DNA of 64,000 nt, taken from Allacma fusca (Eukaryota > Arthropoda > Collembola > Symphypleona > Sminthuridae). The stretch spans positions 51,819,067 through 51,883,066 of the forward strand of contig OX359245.1 in the NCBI GenBank assembly GCA_947179485.1, written 5' to 3'. Made by a program: the position numbers and the translations under genes. The notes beneath the pieces are model-generated. The model was given only the letters and a program-made list of their open reading frames with translations, was not told where the DNA came from and did not search any database. How positions within the stretch are numbered: position 1 is the stretch's first letter; the number at the start of each line of letters is the position of its first letter. Of this stretch, positions 1 to 12,480 are shown one piece after another.

Positions 1-240
1 GTTCATAAATCAAATGGTTGATATTTCACAAATCGTTTCTACCCAACATTTAAATGTATTACAGAAAAGCAATGCACGTGATTTACGACATGCACATATT
101 TATTTTTTTTCGGATTATTCTGTATTTGAATTTGTTTGTGTGTCAAAGCAAATCCTTCGCTTACCCCAAAACGTCGCGGACATCAGAGTTATAAAATTCT
201 CAGTTTGTTGGAATAGCTTTGTGAAGCCGAAATACTTACA

Positions 241-271
241 ATGGAAGCCATTTATTTGATAGTGATCTCAG
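241..271 (+). pseudogene. Leader exon of the array unit (unit 1 copy; recurs in units 1-20)
   Basis: A 31-base segment reads ATG then MEAIYLIVIS plus one base. It aligns with 42282-42312, the proposed first exon of the downstream NB-ARC gene, which reads MESLFLIIIS. The differences are conservative hydrophobic swaps, which suggests the segment was once coding. The sequence after it is GCACGT where the downstream gene has a good donor, GTACGT. The array copies therefore have a GC donor, or have lost the site. The same block is at +2082 steps in the other units. In units 16 and 19 the second codon changes from GAA to GGA. Expression is unknown. Confidence 0.5.
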
Positions 272-769
272 GCACGTTAAGCCAGCACATGTTCCACATT
301 GTTTCGTCTCGGACGGTTATCCGTTCATACCAAAAGTTTGCAGTTACAAGGGTTTTCAAATACCCTTTTTGCAGCTTGAGTTAACGATTTGGTACTGATA
401 AAAGAACTAGGTTTGAAGTTAATCAGTTCTCCAAGTAGAAATGCTTCGACTTGGAGAAGTTATTTTTGCATCTAAACATGCAATCATTTCCTATTGTGTA
501 CAAGCTGATAAAGTGTCATAAGTGAGATAATTCTGATTAATAAATGACGCGTGCCTGCCCATTTATTCCGACGCCCTTTTATTTCAACAATACATCTCAA
601 TATTACAATAGAAATGTGTAATAATATTTGTGCACTTATTTTATTTGAGGAGCATATGTCAAAGTACGTTTTTTTACTCTTACATACGCTTACATATCAT
701 TGTCCCGGACTGAAGTTATTTATCAGCTCAAGGGTAGAAACTTTATAGTGGTAACGCCATTGTAGTACA

Positions 770-1161
770 TGTATTATAAATAGAACAAATAAGTGTATTA
801 AACCAGGCTATATTCCTGGCATTACTATATATACATATACTTACATGACATATGTAAGGTGTATTAATCCCATGAAATGTAGCGTGGTAAATGAATGATA
901 GGATTAACGACTGAGTTGAATAGGAAAGTATTAGTATTTATTCAGAAGGCCGAATTGGTAGAGAAGTTGGAGAGAAGAGATAGGGAAGAAGTGTGTAGTG
1001 CGGAAGTCGGAGGAAGAGTCCCGAGGTGTGGGCAAGAGAGAGTTACTCTCTGTCCCTGTAAGGTAAGGGTTGGAAGAGCAGGCTTATTCCTGTAGAGATG
1101 GGAATGAGCTGCGGTCGGGCAAGACAGAATGTAAGGGCAATTAAACCTGTCAGCACGAACA
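770..1161. mobile_element. Probable solo LTR inside the array unit (unit 1 copy; recurs in every full unit)
   Basis: A 392-bp segment begins TGTATTATAA and ends CGAACA, so it has the TG...CA ends of an LTR. It is flanked on both sides by TACA, a possible 4-bp target duplication (766-769 and 1162-1165). It contains a TATAAATA-like stretch near its start and a purine-rich tract. No internal retroelement genes are present, so it would be a fossil solo LTR. It occurs at the same place in every complete unit, so the insertion came before amplification. The family is not identifiable, and the call rests on the ends and the flanking repeat only. Confidence 0.35.
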
Positions 1162-1441
1162 TACATATATACTCAATGGATTGCAATGTAATGTATAGGT
1201 AGGTATCCGCACATAATTTAATAATGTGTTTAAAATTGTCAAGTTCGAGTCATGTTTATGTTCAAATCGCTATTTGAACCGAACGCAGCTCTGATGTAGT
1301 TCTGTTGTTGCTCATTCGCAGAAACGAATAAAATCAGGTGATGGGTGACTGGATGGACATTACAAAAACGTTTTCAATGCGTCCTAAATAAATCTGTTAG
1401 AATAGCAGAAATTCCGAAGCAACATACACCGTTTGATGGGG

Positions 1442-1893
1442 CTAAAAGACGCGAAATCCTTTAAGACGGCGATCCATTATTGTGAAGACCTATATACTAT
1501 CGTCAAAGACGTCAAGGGAGCAAGCACAAAATTTGAACTGGTAGTTCAATTTTAAGAAACTGGTATTTGGCAACTTGACGGAAAAGAGAAGGAGTCCATG
1601 GAACTATTGCATCACAAGCATCAATCCTGAATGATTTTCAAGTCACGGATAATCTCCATCAACTGGCATGGCTAAATTTTTGTCTTGACAAGCTCACTGA
1701 AGCTGTCCAAACTTTTAAAGAGACTTTGAATTTAAAATGCATTGTTTACGGAATGGAGGACTACCTCACATTAAATACTTATAAAAGTTTAGGCCAGGTC
1801 TTTGAAAAACAAGAAAATACGGAGGATGCCTATTGTATTTATAGGGATGCTCTGAGCATTGAGAAAACAATTGGAAGAGAAAACTTATTGTGA
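1442..1893 (+). pseudogene. Decayed TPR (tetratricopeptide) tail in the array unit (unit 1 copy; recurs in every full unit)
   Basis: Two open stretches in different frames have TPR character. Positions 1442-1555 read LKDAKSFKTAIHYCEDLYTI and onward to a TAA. Positions 1627-1893 are open for 88 codons and read as about two TPR units with the usual helix spacing, for example LHQLAWLNFCLDKLTEAVQ, then LNTYKSLGQVFEKQEN and DAYCIYRDALSIEKTIG. The second resembles the kinesin-light-chain/NPHP3 class of 42-residue TPRs often joined to NB-ARC ATPases. The frame change and stop between the two stretches, and the absence of an N-terminal ATPase domain in the unit, mark it as a pseudogene fragment. It is probably the 3' end of a relative of the NB-ARC gene downstream. 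In unit 4 a 12-bp deletion removes four codons here without changing the frame. Confidence 0.6.
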
Positions 1894-2070
1894 CCACTCC
1901 GAATTCAATATGGCGCAGATTCATAATTTGGGGAATTTCTGGTATCATATTTTTATCATTTTCTTTTATTGCAATTACGATGATTCAGTAATTGTAAGTG
2001 GCTAATATGCACGTATCTAAATAGCAGTAGCAAATCGCAATATGATTATCCTATATTGCGTTGTGGATAA

Positions 2071-2076
2071 AATAAA
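2071..2076 (+). promoter_or_regulatory. Polyadenylation signal AATAAA at the unit's 3' end (recurs)
   Basis: AATAAA lies about 180 bases after the TPR stop codon and just before the next unit's 5' region. This fits a gene 3' end followed by a short intergenic gap and the next leader exon. It is present in the other complete units at the same place. Confidence 0.4.
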
Positions 2077-5000
2077 GATCAAGTTCATAAATCAAATGGT
2101 TGATATTTCACAAATCGTTTCTACTCAACATTTAAATGTATTACAGAAAAGCAATGCACGTGATTTATGACATGCACATATTTATTGTTTTTCAGATTAT
2201 TCTGTATTTGAATTTGTTTGCGTGTCAAAGCAAATCCTTCGCTTACCCCAAAACGTCGCGGACATCAGAGTTATAAAATTCTCAGTTTGTTGGAATAGCT
2301 TTGTGAAGCCGAAATACTTACAATGGAAGCCATTTATTTGATAGTGATCTCAGGCACGTTAAGCCAGCACATGTTCCACATTGTTTCGTCTCGGACGGTT
2401 ATCCGTTCATACCAAAAGTTTGCAGTTACAAGGGTTTTCAAATACCCTTTTTGCAGCTTGAGTTAACGATTTGGTACTGATAAAAGAACTAGGTTTGAAG
2501 TTAATCAGTTCTCCAAGTAGAAATGCTTCGACTTGGAGAAGTTATTTTTGCATCTAAACATGCAATCATTTCCTATTGTGTACAAGCTGATAAAGTGTCA
2601 TAAGTGAGATAATTCTGATTAATAAATGACGCGTGCCTGCCCATTTATTCCGACGCCCTTTTATTTCAACAATACATCTCAATATTACAATAGAAATGTG
2701 TAATAATATTTGTGCACTTATTTTATTTGAGGAGCATATGTCAAAGTACGTTTTTTTACTCTTACATACGCTTACATATCATTGTCCCGGACTGAAGTTA
2801 TTTATCAGCTCAAGGGTAGAAACTTTATAGTGGTAACGCCATTGTAGTACATGTATTATAAATAGAACAAATAAGTGTATTAAACCAGGCTATATTCCTG
2901 GCATTACTATATATACATATACTTACATGACATATGTAAGGTGTATTAATCCCATGAAATGTAGCGTGGTAAATGAATGATAGGATTAACGACTGAGTTG
3001 AATAGGAAAGTATTAGTATTTATTCAGAAGGCCGAATTGGTAGAGAAGTTGGAGAGAAGAGATAGGGAAGAAGTGTGTAGTGCGGAAGTCGGAGGAAGAG
3101 TCCCGAGGTGTGGGCAAGAGAGAGTTACTCTCTGTCCCTGTAAGGTAAGGGTTGGAAGAGCAGGCTTATTCCTGTAGAGATGGGAATGAGCTGCGGTCGG
3201 GCAAGACAGAATGTAAGGGCAATTAAACCTGTCAGCACGAACATACATATATACTCAATGGATTGCAATGTAATGTATAGGTAGGTATCCGCACATAATT
3301 TAATAATGTGTTTAAAATTGTCAAGTTCGAGTCATGTTTATGTTCAAATCGCTATTTGAACCGAACGCAGCTCTGATGTAGTTCTGTTGTTGCTCATTCG
3401 CAGAAACGAATAAAATCAGGTGATGGGTGACTGGATGGACATTACAAAAACGTTTTCAATGCGTCCTAAATAAATCTGTTAGAATAGCAGAAATTCCGAA
3501 GCAACATACACCGTTTGATGGGGCTAAAAGACGCGAAATCCTTTAAGACGGCGATCCATTATTGTGAAGACCTATATACTATCGTCAAAGACGTCAAGGG
3601 AGCAAGCACAAAATTTGAACTGGTAGTTCAATTTTAAGAAACTGGTATTTGGCAACTTGACGGAAAAGAGAAGGAGTCCATGGAACTATTGCATCACAAG
3701 CATCAATCCTGAATGATTTTCAAGTCACGGATAATCTCCATCAACTGGCATGGCTAAATTTTTGTCTTGACAAGCTCACTGAAGCTGTCCAAACTTTTAA
3801 AGAGACTTTGAATTTAAAATGCATTGTTTACGGAATGGAGGACTACCTCACATTAAATACTTATAAAAGTTTAGGCCAGGTCTTTGAAAAACAAGAAAAT
3901 ACGGAGGATGCCTATTGTATTTATAGGGATGCTCTGAGCATTGAGAAAACAATTGGAAGAGAAAACTTATTGTGACCACTCCGAATTCAATATGGCGCAG
4001 ATTCATAATTTGGGGAATTTCTGGTATCATATTTTTATCATTTTCTTTTATTGCAATTACGATGATTCAGTAATTGTAAGTGGCTAATATGCACGTATCT
4101 AAATAGCAGTAGCAAATCGCAATATGATTATCCTATATTGCGTTGTGGATAAAATAAAGATCAAGTTCATAAATCAAATGGTTGATATTTCACAAATCGT
4201 TTCTACTCAACATTTAAATGTATTACAGAAAAGCAATGCACGTGATTTATGACATGCACATATTTATTGTTTTTCAGATTATTCTGTATTTGAATTTGTT
4301 TGTGTGTCAAAGCAAATCCTTCGCTTACCCCAAAACGTCGCGGACATCAGAGTTATAAAATTCTCAGTTTGTTGGAATAGCTTTGTGAAGCCGAAATACT
4401 TACAATGGAAGCCATTTATTTGATAGTGATCTCAGGCACGTTAAGCCAGCACATGTTCCACATTGTTTCGTCTCGGACGGTTATCCGTTCATACCAAAAG
4501 TTTGCAGTTACAAGGGTTTTCAAATACCCTTTTTGCAGCTTGAGTTAACGATTTGGTACTGATAAAAGAACTAGGTTTGAAGTTAATCAGTTCTCCAAGT
4601 AGAAATGCTTCGACTTGGAGAAGTTATTTTTGCATCTAAACATGCAATCATTTCCTATTGTGTACAAGCTGATAAAGTGTCATAAGTGAGATAATTCTGA
4701 TTAATAAATGACGCGTGCCTGCCCATTTATTCCGACGCCCTTTTATTTCAACAATACATCTCAATATTACAATAGAAATGTGTAATAATATTTGTGCACT
4801 TATTTTATTTGAGGAGCATATGTCAAAGTACGTTTTTTTACTCTTACATACGCTTACATATCATTGTCCCGGACTGAAGTTATTTATCAGCTCAAGGGTA
4901 GAAACTTTATAGTGGTAACGCCATTGTAGTACATGTATTATAAATAGAACAAATAAGTGTATTAAACCAGGCTATATTCCTGGCATTACTATATATACAT

Positions 5001-6246
5001 ATACTTACATGACATCTGTAAGGTGTATTAATCCCATGAAATGTAGCGTGGTAAATGAATGATAGGATTAACGACTGAGTTGAATAGGAAAGTATTAGTA
5101 TTTATTCAGAAGGCCGAATTGGTAGAGAAGTTGGAGAGAAGAGATAGGGAAGAAGTGTGTAGTGCGGAAGTCGGAGGAAGAGTCCCGAGGTGTGGGCAAG
5201 AGAGAGTTACTCTCTGTCCCTGTAAGGTAAGGGTTGGAAGAGCAGGCTTATTCCTGTAGAGATGGGAATGAGCTGCGGTCGGGCAAGACAGAATGTAAGG
5301 GCAATTAAACCTGTCAGCACGAACATACATATATACTCAATGGATTGCAATGTAATGTATAGGTAGGTATCCGCACATAATTTAATAATGTGTTTAAAAT
5401 TGTCAAGTTCGAGTCATGTTTATGTTCAAATCGCTATTTGAACCGAACGCAGCTCTGATGTAGTTCTGTTGTTGCTCATTCGCAGAAACGAATAAAATCA
5501 GGTGATGGGTGACTGGATGGACATTACAAAAACGTTTTCAATGCGTCCTAAATAAATCTGTTAGAATAGCAGAAATTCCGAAGCAACATACACCGTTTGA
5601 TGGGGCTAAAAGACGCGAAATCCTTTAAGACGGCGATCCATTATTGTGAAGACCTATATACTATCGTCGATGACGTCAAGGGAGCAAGCACAAAATTTGA
5701 ACTGGTAGTTCAATTTTAAGAAACTGGTATTTGGCAACTTGACGGAAAAGAGAAGGAGTCCATGGAACTATTGCATCACAAGCATCAATCCTGAATGATT
5801 TTCAAGTCACGGATAATCTCCATCAACTGGCATGGCTAAATTTTTGTCTTGACAAGCTCACTGAAGCTGTCCAAACTTTTAAAGAGACTTTGAATTTAAA
5901 ATGCATTGTTTACGGAATGGAGGACTACCTCACATTAAATACTTATAAAAGTTTAGGCCAGGTCTTTGAAAAACAAGAAAATACGGAGGATGCCTATTGT
6001 ATTTATAGGGATGCTCTGAGCATTGAGAAAACAATTGGAAGAGAAAACTTATTGTGACCACTCCGAATTCAATATGGCGCAGATTCATAATTTGGGGAAT
6101 TTCTGGTATCATATTTTTATCATTTTCTTTTATTGCAATTACGATGATTCAGTAATTGTAAGTGGCTAATATGCACGTATCTAAATAGCAGTAGCAAATC
6201 GCAATATGATTATCCTATATTGCGTTGTGGATAAAATAAAGATCAA

Positions 6247-8316
6247 GTTCATAAATCAAATGGTTGATATTTCACAAATCGTTTCTACTCAACATTTAAA
6301 TGTATTACAGAAAAGCAATGCACGTGATTTATGACATGCACATATTTATTGTTTTTCAGATTATTCTGTATTTGAATTTGTTTGTGTGTCAAAGCAAATC
6401 CTTCGCTTACCCCAAAACGTCGCGGACATCAGAGTTATAAAATTCTCAGTTTGTTGGAATAGCTTTGTGAAGCCGAAATACTTACAATGGAAGCCATTTA
6501 TTTGATAGTGATCTCAGGCACGTTAAGCCAGCACATGTTCCACATTGTTTCGTCTCGGACGGTTATCCGTTCATACCAAAAGTTTGCAGTTACAAGGGTT
6601 TTCAAATACCCTTTTTGCAGCTTGAGTTAACGATTTGGTACTGATAAAAGAACTAGGTTTGAAGTTAATCAGTTCTCCAAGTAGAAATGCTTCGACTTGG
6701 AGAAGTTATTTTTGCATCTAAACATGCAATCATTTCCTATTGTGTACAAGCTGATAAAGTGTCATAAGTGAGATAATTCTGATTAATAAATGACGCGTGC
6801 CTGCCCATTTATTCCGACGCCCTTTTATTTCAACAATACATCTCAATATTACAATAGAAATGTGTAATAATATTTGTGCACTTATTTTATTTGAGGAGCA
6901 TATGTCAAAGTACGTTTTTTTACTCTTACATACGCTTACATATCATTGTCCCGGACTGAAGTTATTTATCAGCTCAAGGGTAGAAACTTTATAGTGGTAA
7001 CGCCATTGTAGTACATGTATTATAAATAGAACAAATAAGTGTATTAAACCAGGCTATATTCCTGGCATTACTATATATACATATACTTACATGACATCTG
7101 TAAGGTGTATTAATCCCATGAAATGTAGCGTGGTAAATGAATGATAGGATTAACGACTGAGTTGAATAGGAAAGTATTAGTATTTATTCAGAAGGCCGAA
7201 TTGGTAGAGAAGTTGGAGAGAAGAGATAGGGAAGAAGTGTGTAGTGCGGAAGTCGGAGGAAGAGTCCCGAGGTGTGGGCAAGAGAGAGTTACTCTCTGTC
7301 CCTGTAAGGTAAGGGTTGGAAGAGCAGGCTTATTCCTGTAGAGATGGGAATGAGCTGCGGTCGGGCAAGACAGAATGTAAGGGCAATTAAACCTGTCAGC
7401 ACGAACATACATATATACTCAATGGATTGCAATGTAATGTATAGGTAGGTATCCGCACATAATTTAATAATGTGTTTAAAATTGTCAAGTTCGAGTCATG
7501 TTTATGTTCAAATCGCTATTTGAACCGAACGCAGCTCTGATGTAGTTCTGTTGTTGCTCATTCGCAGAAACGAATAAAATCAGGTGATGGGTGACTGGAT
7601 GGACATTACAAAAACGTTTTCAATGCGTCCTAAATAAATCTGTTAGAATAGCAGAAATTCCGAAGCAACATACACCGTTTGATGGGGCTAAAAGACGCGA
7701 AATCCTTTAAGACGGCGATCCATTATTGTGAAGACCTATATACTATCGTCGATGACGTCAAGGGAGCAAGCACAAAATTTGAACTGGTAGTTCAATTTTA
7801 AGAAACTGGTATTTGGCAACTTGACGGAAAAGAGAAGGAGTCCATGGAACTATTGCATCACAAGCATCAATCCTGAATGATTTTCAAGTCACGGATAATC
7901 TCCATCAACTGGCATGGCTAAACAAGCTCACTGAAGCTGTCCAAACTTTTAAAGAGACTTTGAATTTAAAATGCATTGTTTACGGAATGGAGGACTACCT
8001 CACATTAAATACTTATAAAAGTTTAGGCCAGGTCTTTGAAAAACAAGAAAATACGGAGGATGCCTATTGTATTTATAGGGATGCTCTGAGCATTGAGAAA
8101 ACAATTGGAAGAGAAAACTTATTGTGACCACTCCGAATTCAATATGGCGCAGATTCATAATTTGGGGAATTTCTGGTATCATATTTTTATCATTTTCTTT
8201 TATTGCAATTACGATGATTCAGTAATTGTAAGTGGCTAATATGCACGTATCTAAATAGCAGTAGCAAATCGCAATATGATTATCCTATATTGCGTTGTGG
8301 ATAAAATAAAGATCAA
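6247..8316 (+). repeat. Array unit 4, 2,070 bp, 12-bp deletion in the TPR tail
   Basis: Around 7920 the unit reads GGCTAAACAAGCTC where others have twelve more bases (TTTTTGTCTTGA) between GGCTAAA and CAAGCTC. The deletion is in frame relative to the TPR-like reading. Confidence 0.9.
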
Positions 8317-11300
8317 GTTCATAAATCAAATGGTTGATATTTCACAAATCGTTTCTACTCAACATTTAAATGTATTACAGAAAAGCAATGCACGTGATTT
8401 ATGACATGCACATATTTATTGTTTTTCAGATTATTCTGTATTTGAATTTGTTTGTGTGTCAAAGCAAATCCTTCGCTTACCCCAAAACGTCGCGGACATC
8501 AGAGTTATAAAATTCTCAGTTTGTTGGAATAGCTTTGTGAAGCCGAAATACTTACAATGGAAGCCATTTATTTGATAGTGATCTCAGGCACGTTAAGCCA
8601 GCACATGTTCCACATTGTTTCGTCTCGGACGGTTATCCGTTCATACCAAAAGTTTGCAGTTACAAGGGTTTTCAAATACCCTTTTTGCAGCTTGAGTTAA
8701 CGATTTGGTACTGATAAAAGAACTAGGTTTGAAGTTAATCAGTTCTCCAAGTAGAAATGCTTCGACTTGGAGAAGTTATTTTTGCATCTAAACATGCAAT
8801 CATTTCCTATTGTGTACAAGCTGATAAAGTGTCATAAGTGAGATAATTCTGATTAATAAATGACGCGTGCCTGCCCATTTATTCCGACGCCCTTTTATTT
8901 CAACAATACATCTCAATATTACAATAGAAATGTGTAATAATATTTGTGCACTTATTTTATTTGAGGAGCATATGTCAAAGTACGTTTTTTTACTCTTACA
9001 TACGCTTACATATCATTGTCCCGGACTGAAGTTATTTATCAGCTCAAGGGTAGAAACTTTATAGTGGTAACGCCATTGTAGTACATGTATTATAAATAGA
9101 ACAAATAAGTGTATTAAACCAGGCTATATTCCTGGCATTACTATATATACATATACTTACATGACATCTGTAAGGTGTATTAATCCCATGAAATGTAGCG
9201 TGGTAAATGAATGATAGGATTAACGACTGAGTTGAATAGGAAAGTATTAGTATTTATTCAGAAGGCCGAATTGGTAGAGAAGTTGGAGAGAAGAGATAGG
9301 GAAGAAGTGTGTAGTGCGGAAGTCGGAGGAAGAGTCCCGAGGTGTGGGCAAGAGAGAGTTACTCTCTGTCCCTGTAAGGTAAGGGTTGGAAGAGCAGGCT
9401 TATTCCTGTAGAGATGGGAATGAGCTGCGGTCGGGCAAGACAGAATGTAAGGGCAATTAAACCTGTCAGCACGAACATACATATATACTCAATGGATTGC
9501 AATGTAATGTATAGGTAGGTATCCGCACATAATTTAATAATGTGTTTAAAATTGTCAAGTTCGAGTCATGTTTATGTTCAAATCGCTATTTGAACCGAAC
9601 GCAGCTCTGATGTAGTTCTGTTGTTGCTCATTCGCAGAAACGAATAAAATCAGGTGATGGGTGACTGGATGGACATTACAAAAACGTTTTCAATGCGTCC
9701 TAAATAAATCTGTTAGAATAGCAGAAATTCCGAAGCAACATACACCGTTTGATGGGGCTAAAAGACGCGAAATCCTTTAAGACGGCGATCCATTATTGTG
9801 AAGACCTATATACTATCGTCGATGACGTCAAGGGAGCAAGCACAAAATTTGAACTGGTAGTTCAATTTTAAGAAACTGGTATTTGGCAACTTGACGGAAA
9901 AGAGAAGGAGTCCATGGAACTATTGCATCACAAGCATCAATCCTGAATGATTTTCAAGTCACGGATAATCTCTATCAACTGGCATGGCTAAATTTTTGTC
10001 TTGACAAGCTCACTGAAGCTGTCCAAACTTTTAAAGAGACTTTGAATTTAAAATGCATTGTTTACGGAATGGAGGACTACCTCACATTAAATACTTATAA
10101 ATGTTTAGGCCAGGTCTTTGAAAAACAAGAAAATACGGAGGATGCCTATTGTATTTATAGGGACGCTCTGAGCATTGAGAAAACAATTGGAAGAGAAAAC
10201 TTATTGTGACCACTCCGAATTCAATATGGCGCAGATTCATAATTTGGGGAATTTCTGGTATCATATTTTTATCATTTTCTTTTATTGCAATTACGATGAT
10301 TCAGTAATTGTAAGTGGCTAATATGCACGTATCTAAATAGCAGTAGCAAATCGCAATATGATTATCCTATATTGCGTTGTGGATAAAATAAAGATCAAGT
10401 TCATAAATCAAATGGTTGATATTTCACAAATCGTTTCTACTCAACATTTAAATGTATTACAGAAAAGCAATGCACGTGATTTATGACATGCACATATTTA
10501 TTGTTTTTCAGATTATTCTGTATTTGAATTTGTTTGTGTGTCAAAGCAAATCCTTCGCTTACCCCAAAACGTCGCGGACATCAGAGTTATAAAATTCTCA
10601 GTTTGTTGGAATAGCTTTGTGAAGCCGAAATACTTACAATGGAAGCCATTTATTTGATAGTGATCTCAGGCACGTTAAGCCAGCACATGTTCCACATTGT
10701 TTCGTCTCGGACGGTTATCCGTTCATACCAAAAGTTTGCAGTTACAAGGGTTTTCAAATACCCTTTTTGCAGCTTGAGTTAACGATTTGGTACTGATAAA
10801 AGAACTAGGTTTGAAGTTAATCAGTTCTCCAAGTAGAAATGCTTCGACTTGGAGAAGTTATTTTTGCATCTAAACATGCAATCATTTCCTATTGTGTACA
10901 AGCTGATAAAGTGTCATAAGTGAGATAATTCTGATTAATAAATGACGCGTGCCTGCCCATTTATTCCGACGCCCTTTTATTTCAACAATACATCTCAATA
11001 TTACAATAGAAATGTGTAATAATATTTGTGCACTTATTTTATTTGAGGAGCATATGTCAAAGTACGTTTTTTTACTCTTACATACGCTTACATATCATTG
11101 TCCCGGACTGAAGTTATTTATCAGCTCAAGGGTAGAAACTTTATAGTGGTAACGCCATTGTAGTACATGTATTATAAATAGAACAAATAAGTGTATTAAA
11201 CCAGGCTATATTCCTGGCATTACTATATATACATATACTTACATGACATCTGTAAGGTGTATTAATCCCATGAAATGTAGCGTGGTAAATGAATGATAGG

Positions 11301-12480
11301 ATTAACGACTGAGTTGAATAGGAAAGTATTAGTATTTATTCAGAAGGCCGAATTGGTAGAGAAGTTGGAGAGAAGAGATAGGGAAGAAGTGTGTAGTGCG
11401 GAAGTCGGAGGAAGAGTCCCGAGGTGTGGGCAAGAGAGAGTTACTCTCTGTCCCTGTAAGGTAAGGGTTGGAAGAGCAGGCTTATTCCTGTAGAGATGGG
11501 AATGAGCTGCGGTCGGGCAAGACAGAATGTAAGGGCAATTAAACCTGTCAGCACGAACATACATATATACTCAATGGATTGCAATGTAATGTATAGGTAG
11601 GTATCCGCACATAATTTAATAATGTGTTTAAAATTGTCAAGTTCGAGTCATGTTTATGTTCAAATCGCTATTTGAACCGAACGCAGCTCTGATGTAGTTC
11701 TGTTGTTGCTCATTCGCAGAAACGAATAAAATCAGGTGATGGGTGACTGGATGGACATTACAAAAACGTTTTCAATGCGTCCTAAATAAATCTGTTAGAA
11801 TAGCAGAAATTCCGAAGCAACATACACCGTTTGATGGGGCTAAAAGACGCGAAATCCTTTAAGACGGCGATCCATTATTGTGAAGACCTATATACTATCG
11901 TCGATGACGTCAAGGGAGCAAGCACAAAATTTGAACTGGTAGTTCAATTTTAAGAAACTGGTATTTGGCAACTTGACGGAAAAGAGAAGGAGTCCATGGA
12001 ACTATTGCATCACAAGCATCAATCCTGAATGATTTTCAAGTCACGGATAATCTCCATCAACTGGCATGGCTAAATTTTTGTCTTGACAAGCTCACTGAAG
12101 CTGTCCAAACTTTTAAAGAGACTTTGAATTTAAAATGCATTGTTTACGGAATGGAGGACTACCTCACATTAAATACTTATAAAAGTTTAGGCCAGGTCTT
12201 TGAAAAACAAGAAAATACGGAGGATGCCTATTGTATTTATAGGGATGCTCTGAGCATTGAGAAAACAATTGGAAGAGAAAACTTATTGTGACCACTCCGA
12301 ATTCAATATGGCGCAGATTCATAATTTGGGGAATTTCTGGTATCATATTTTTATCATTTTCTTTTATTGCAATTACGATGATTCAGTAATTGTAAGTGGC
12401 TAATATGCACGTATCTAAATAGCAGTAGCAAATCGCAATATGATTATCCTATATTGCGTTGTGGATAAAATAAAGATCAA

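Noticed and set aside
551-1948. Open frames of 60-74 codons repeated in every unit (for example at 551, 895, 942 and 1766 in unit 1)
   Set aside because: They recur only because the units are nearly identical. They have no domain resemblance, two overlap each other on opposite strands, and they lie partly in the probable solo LTR or opposite the TPR tail.
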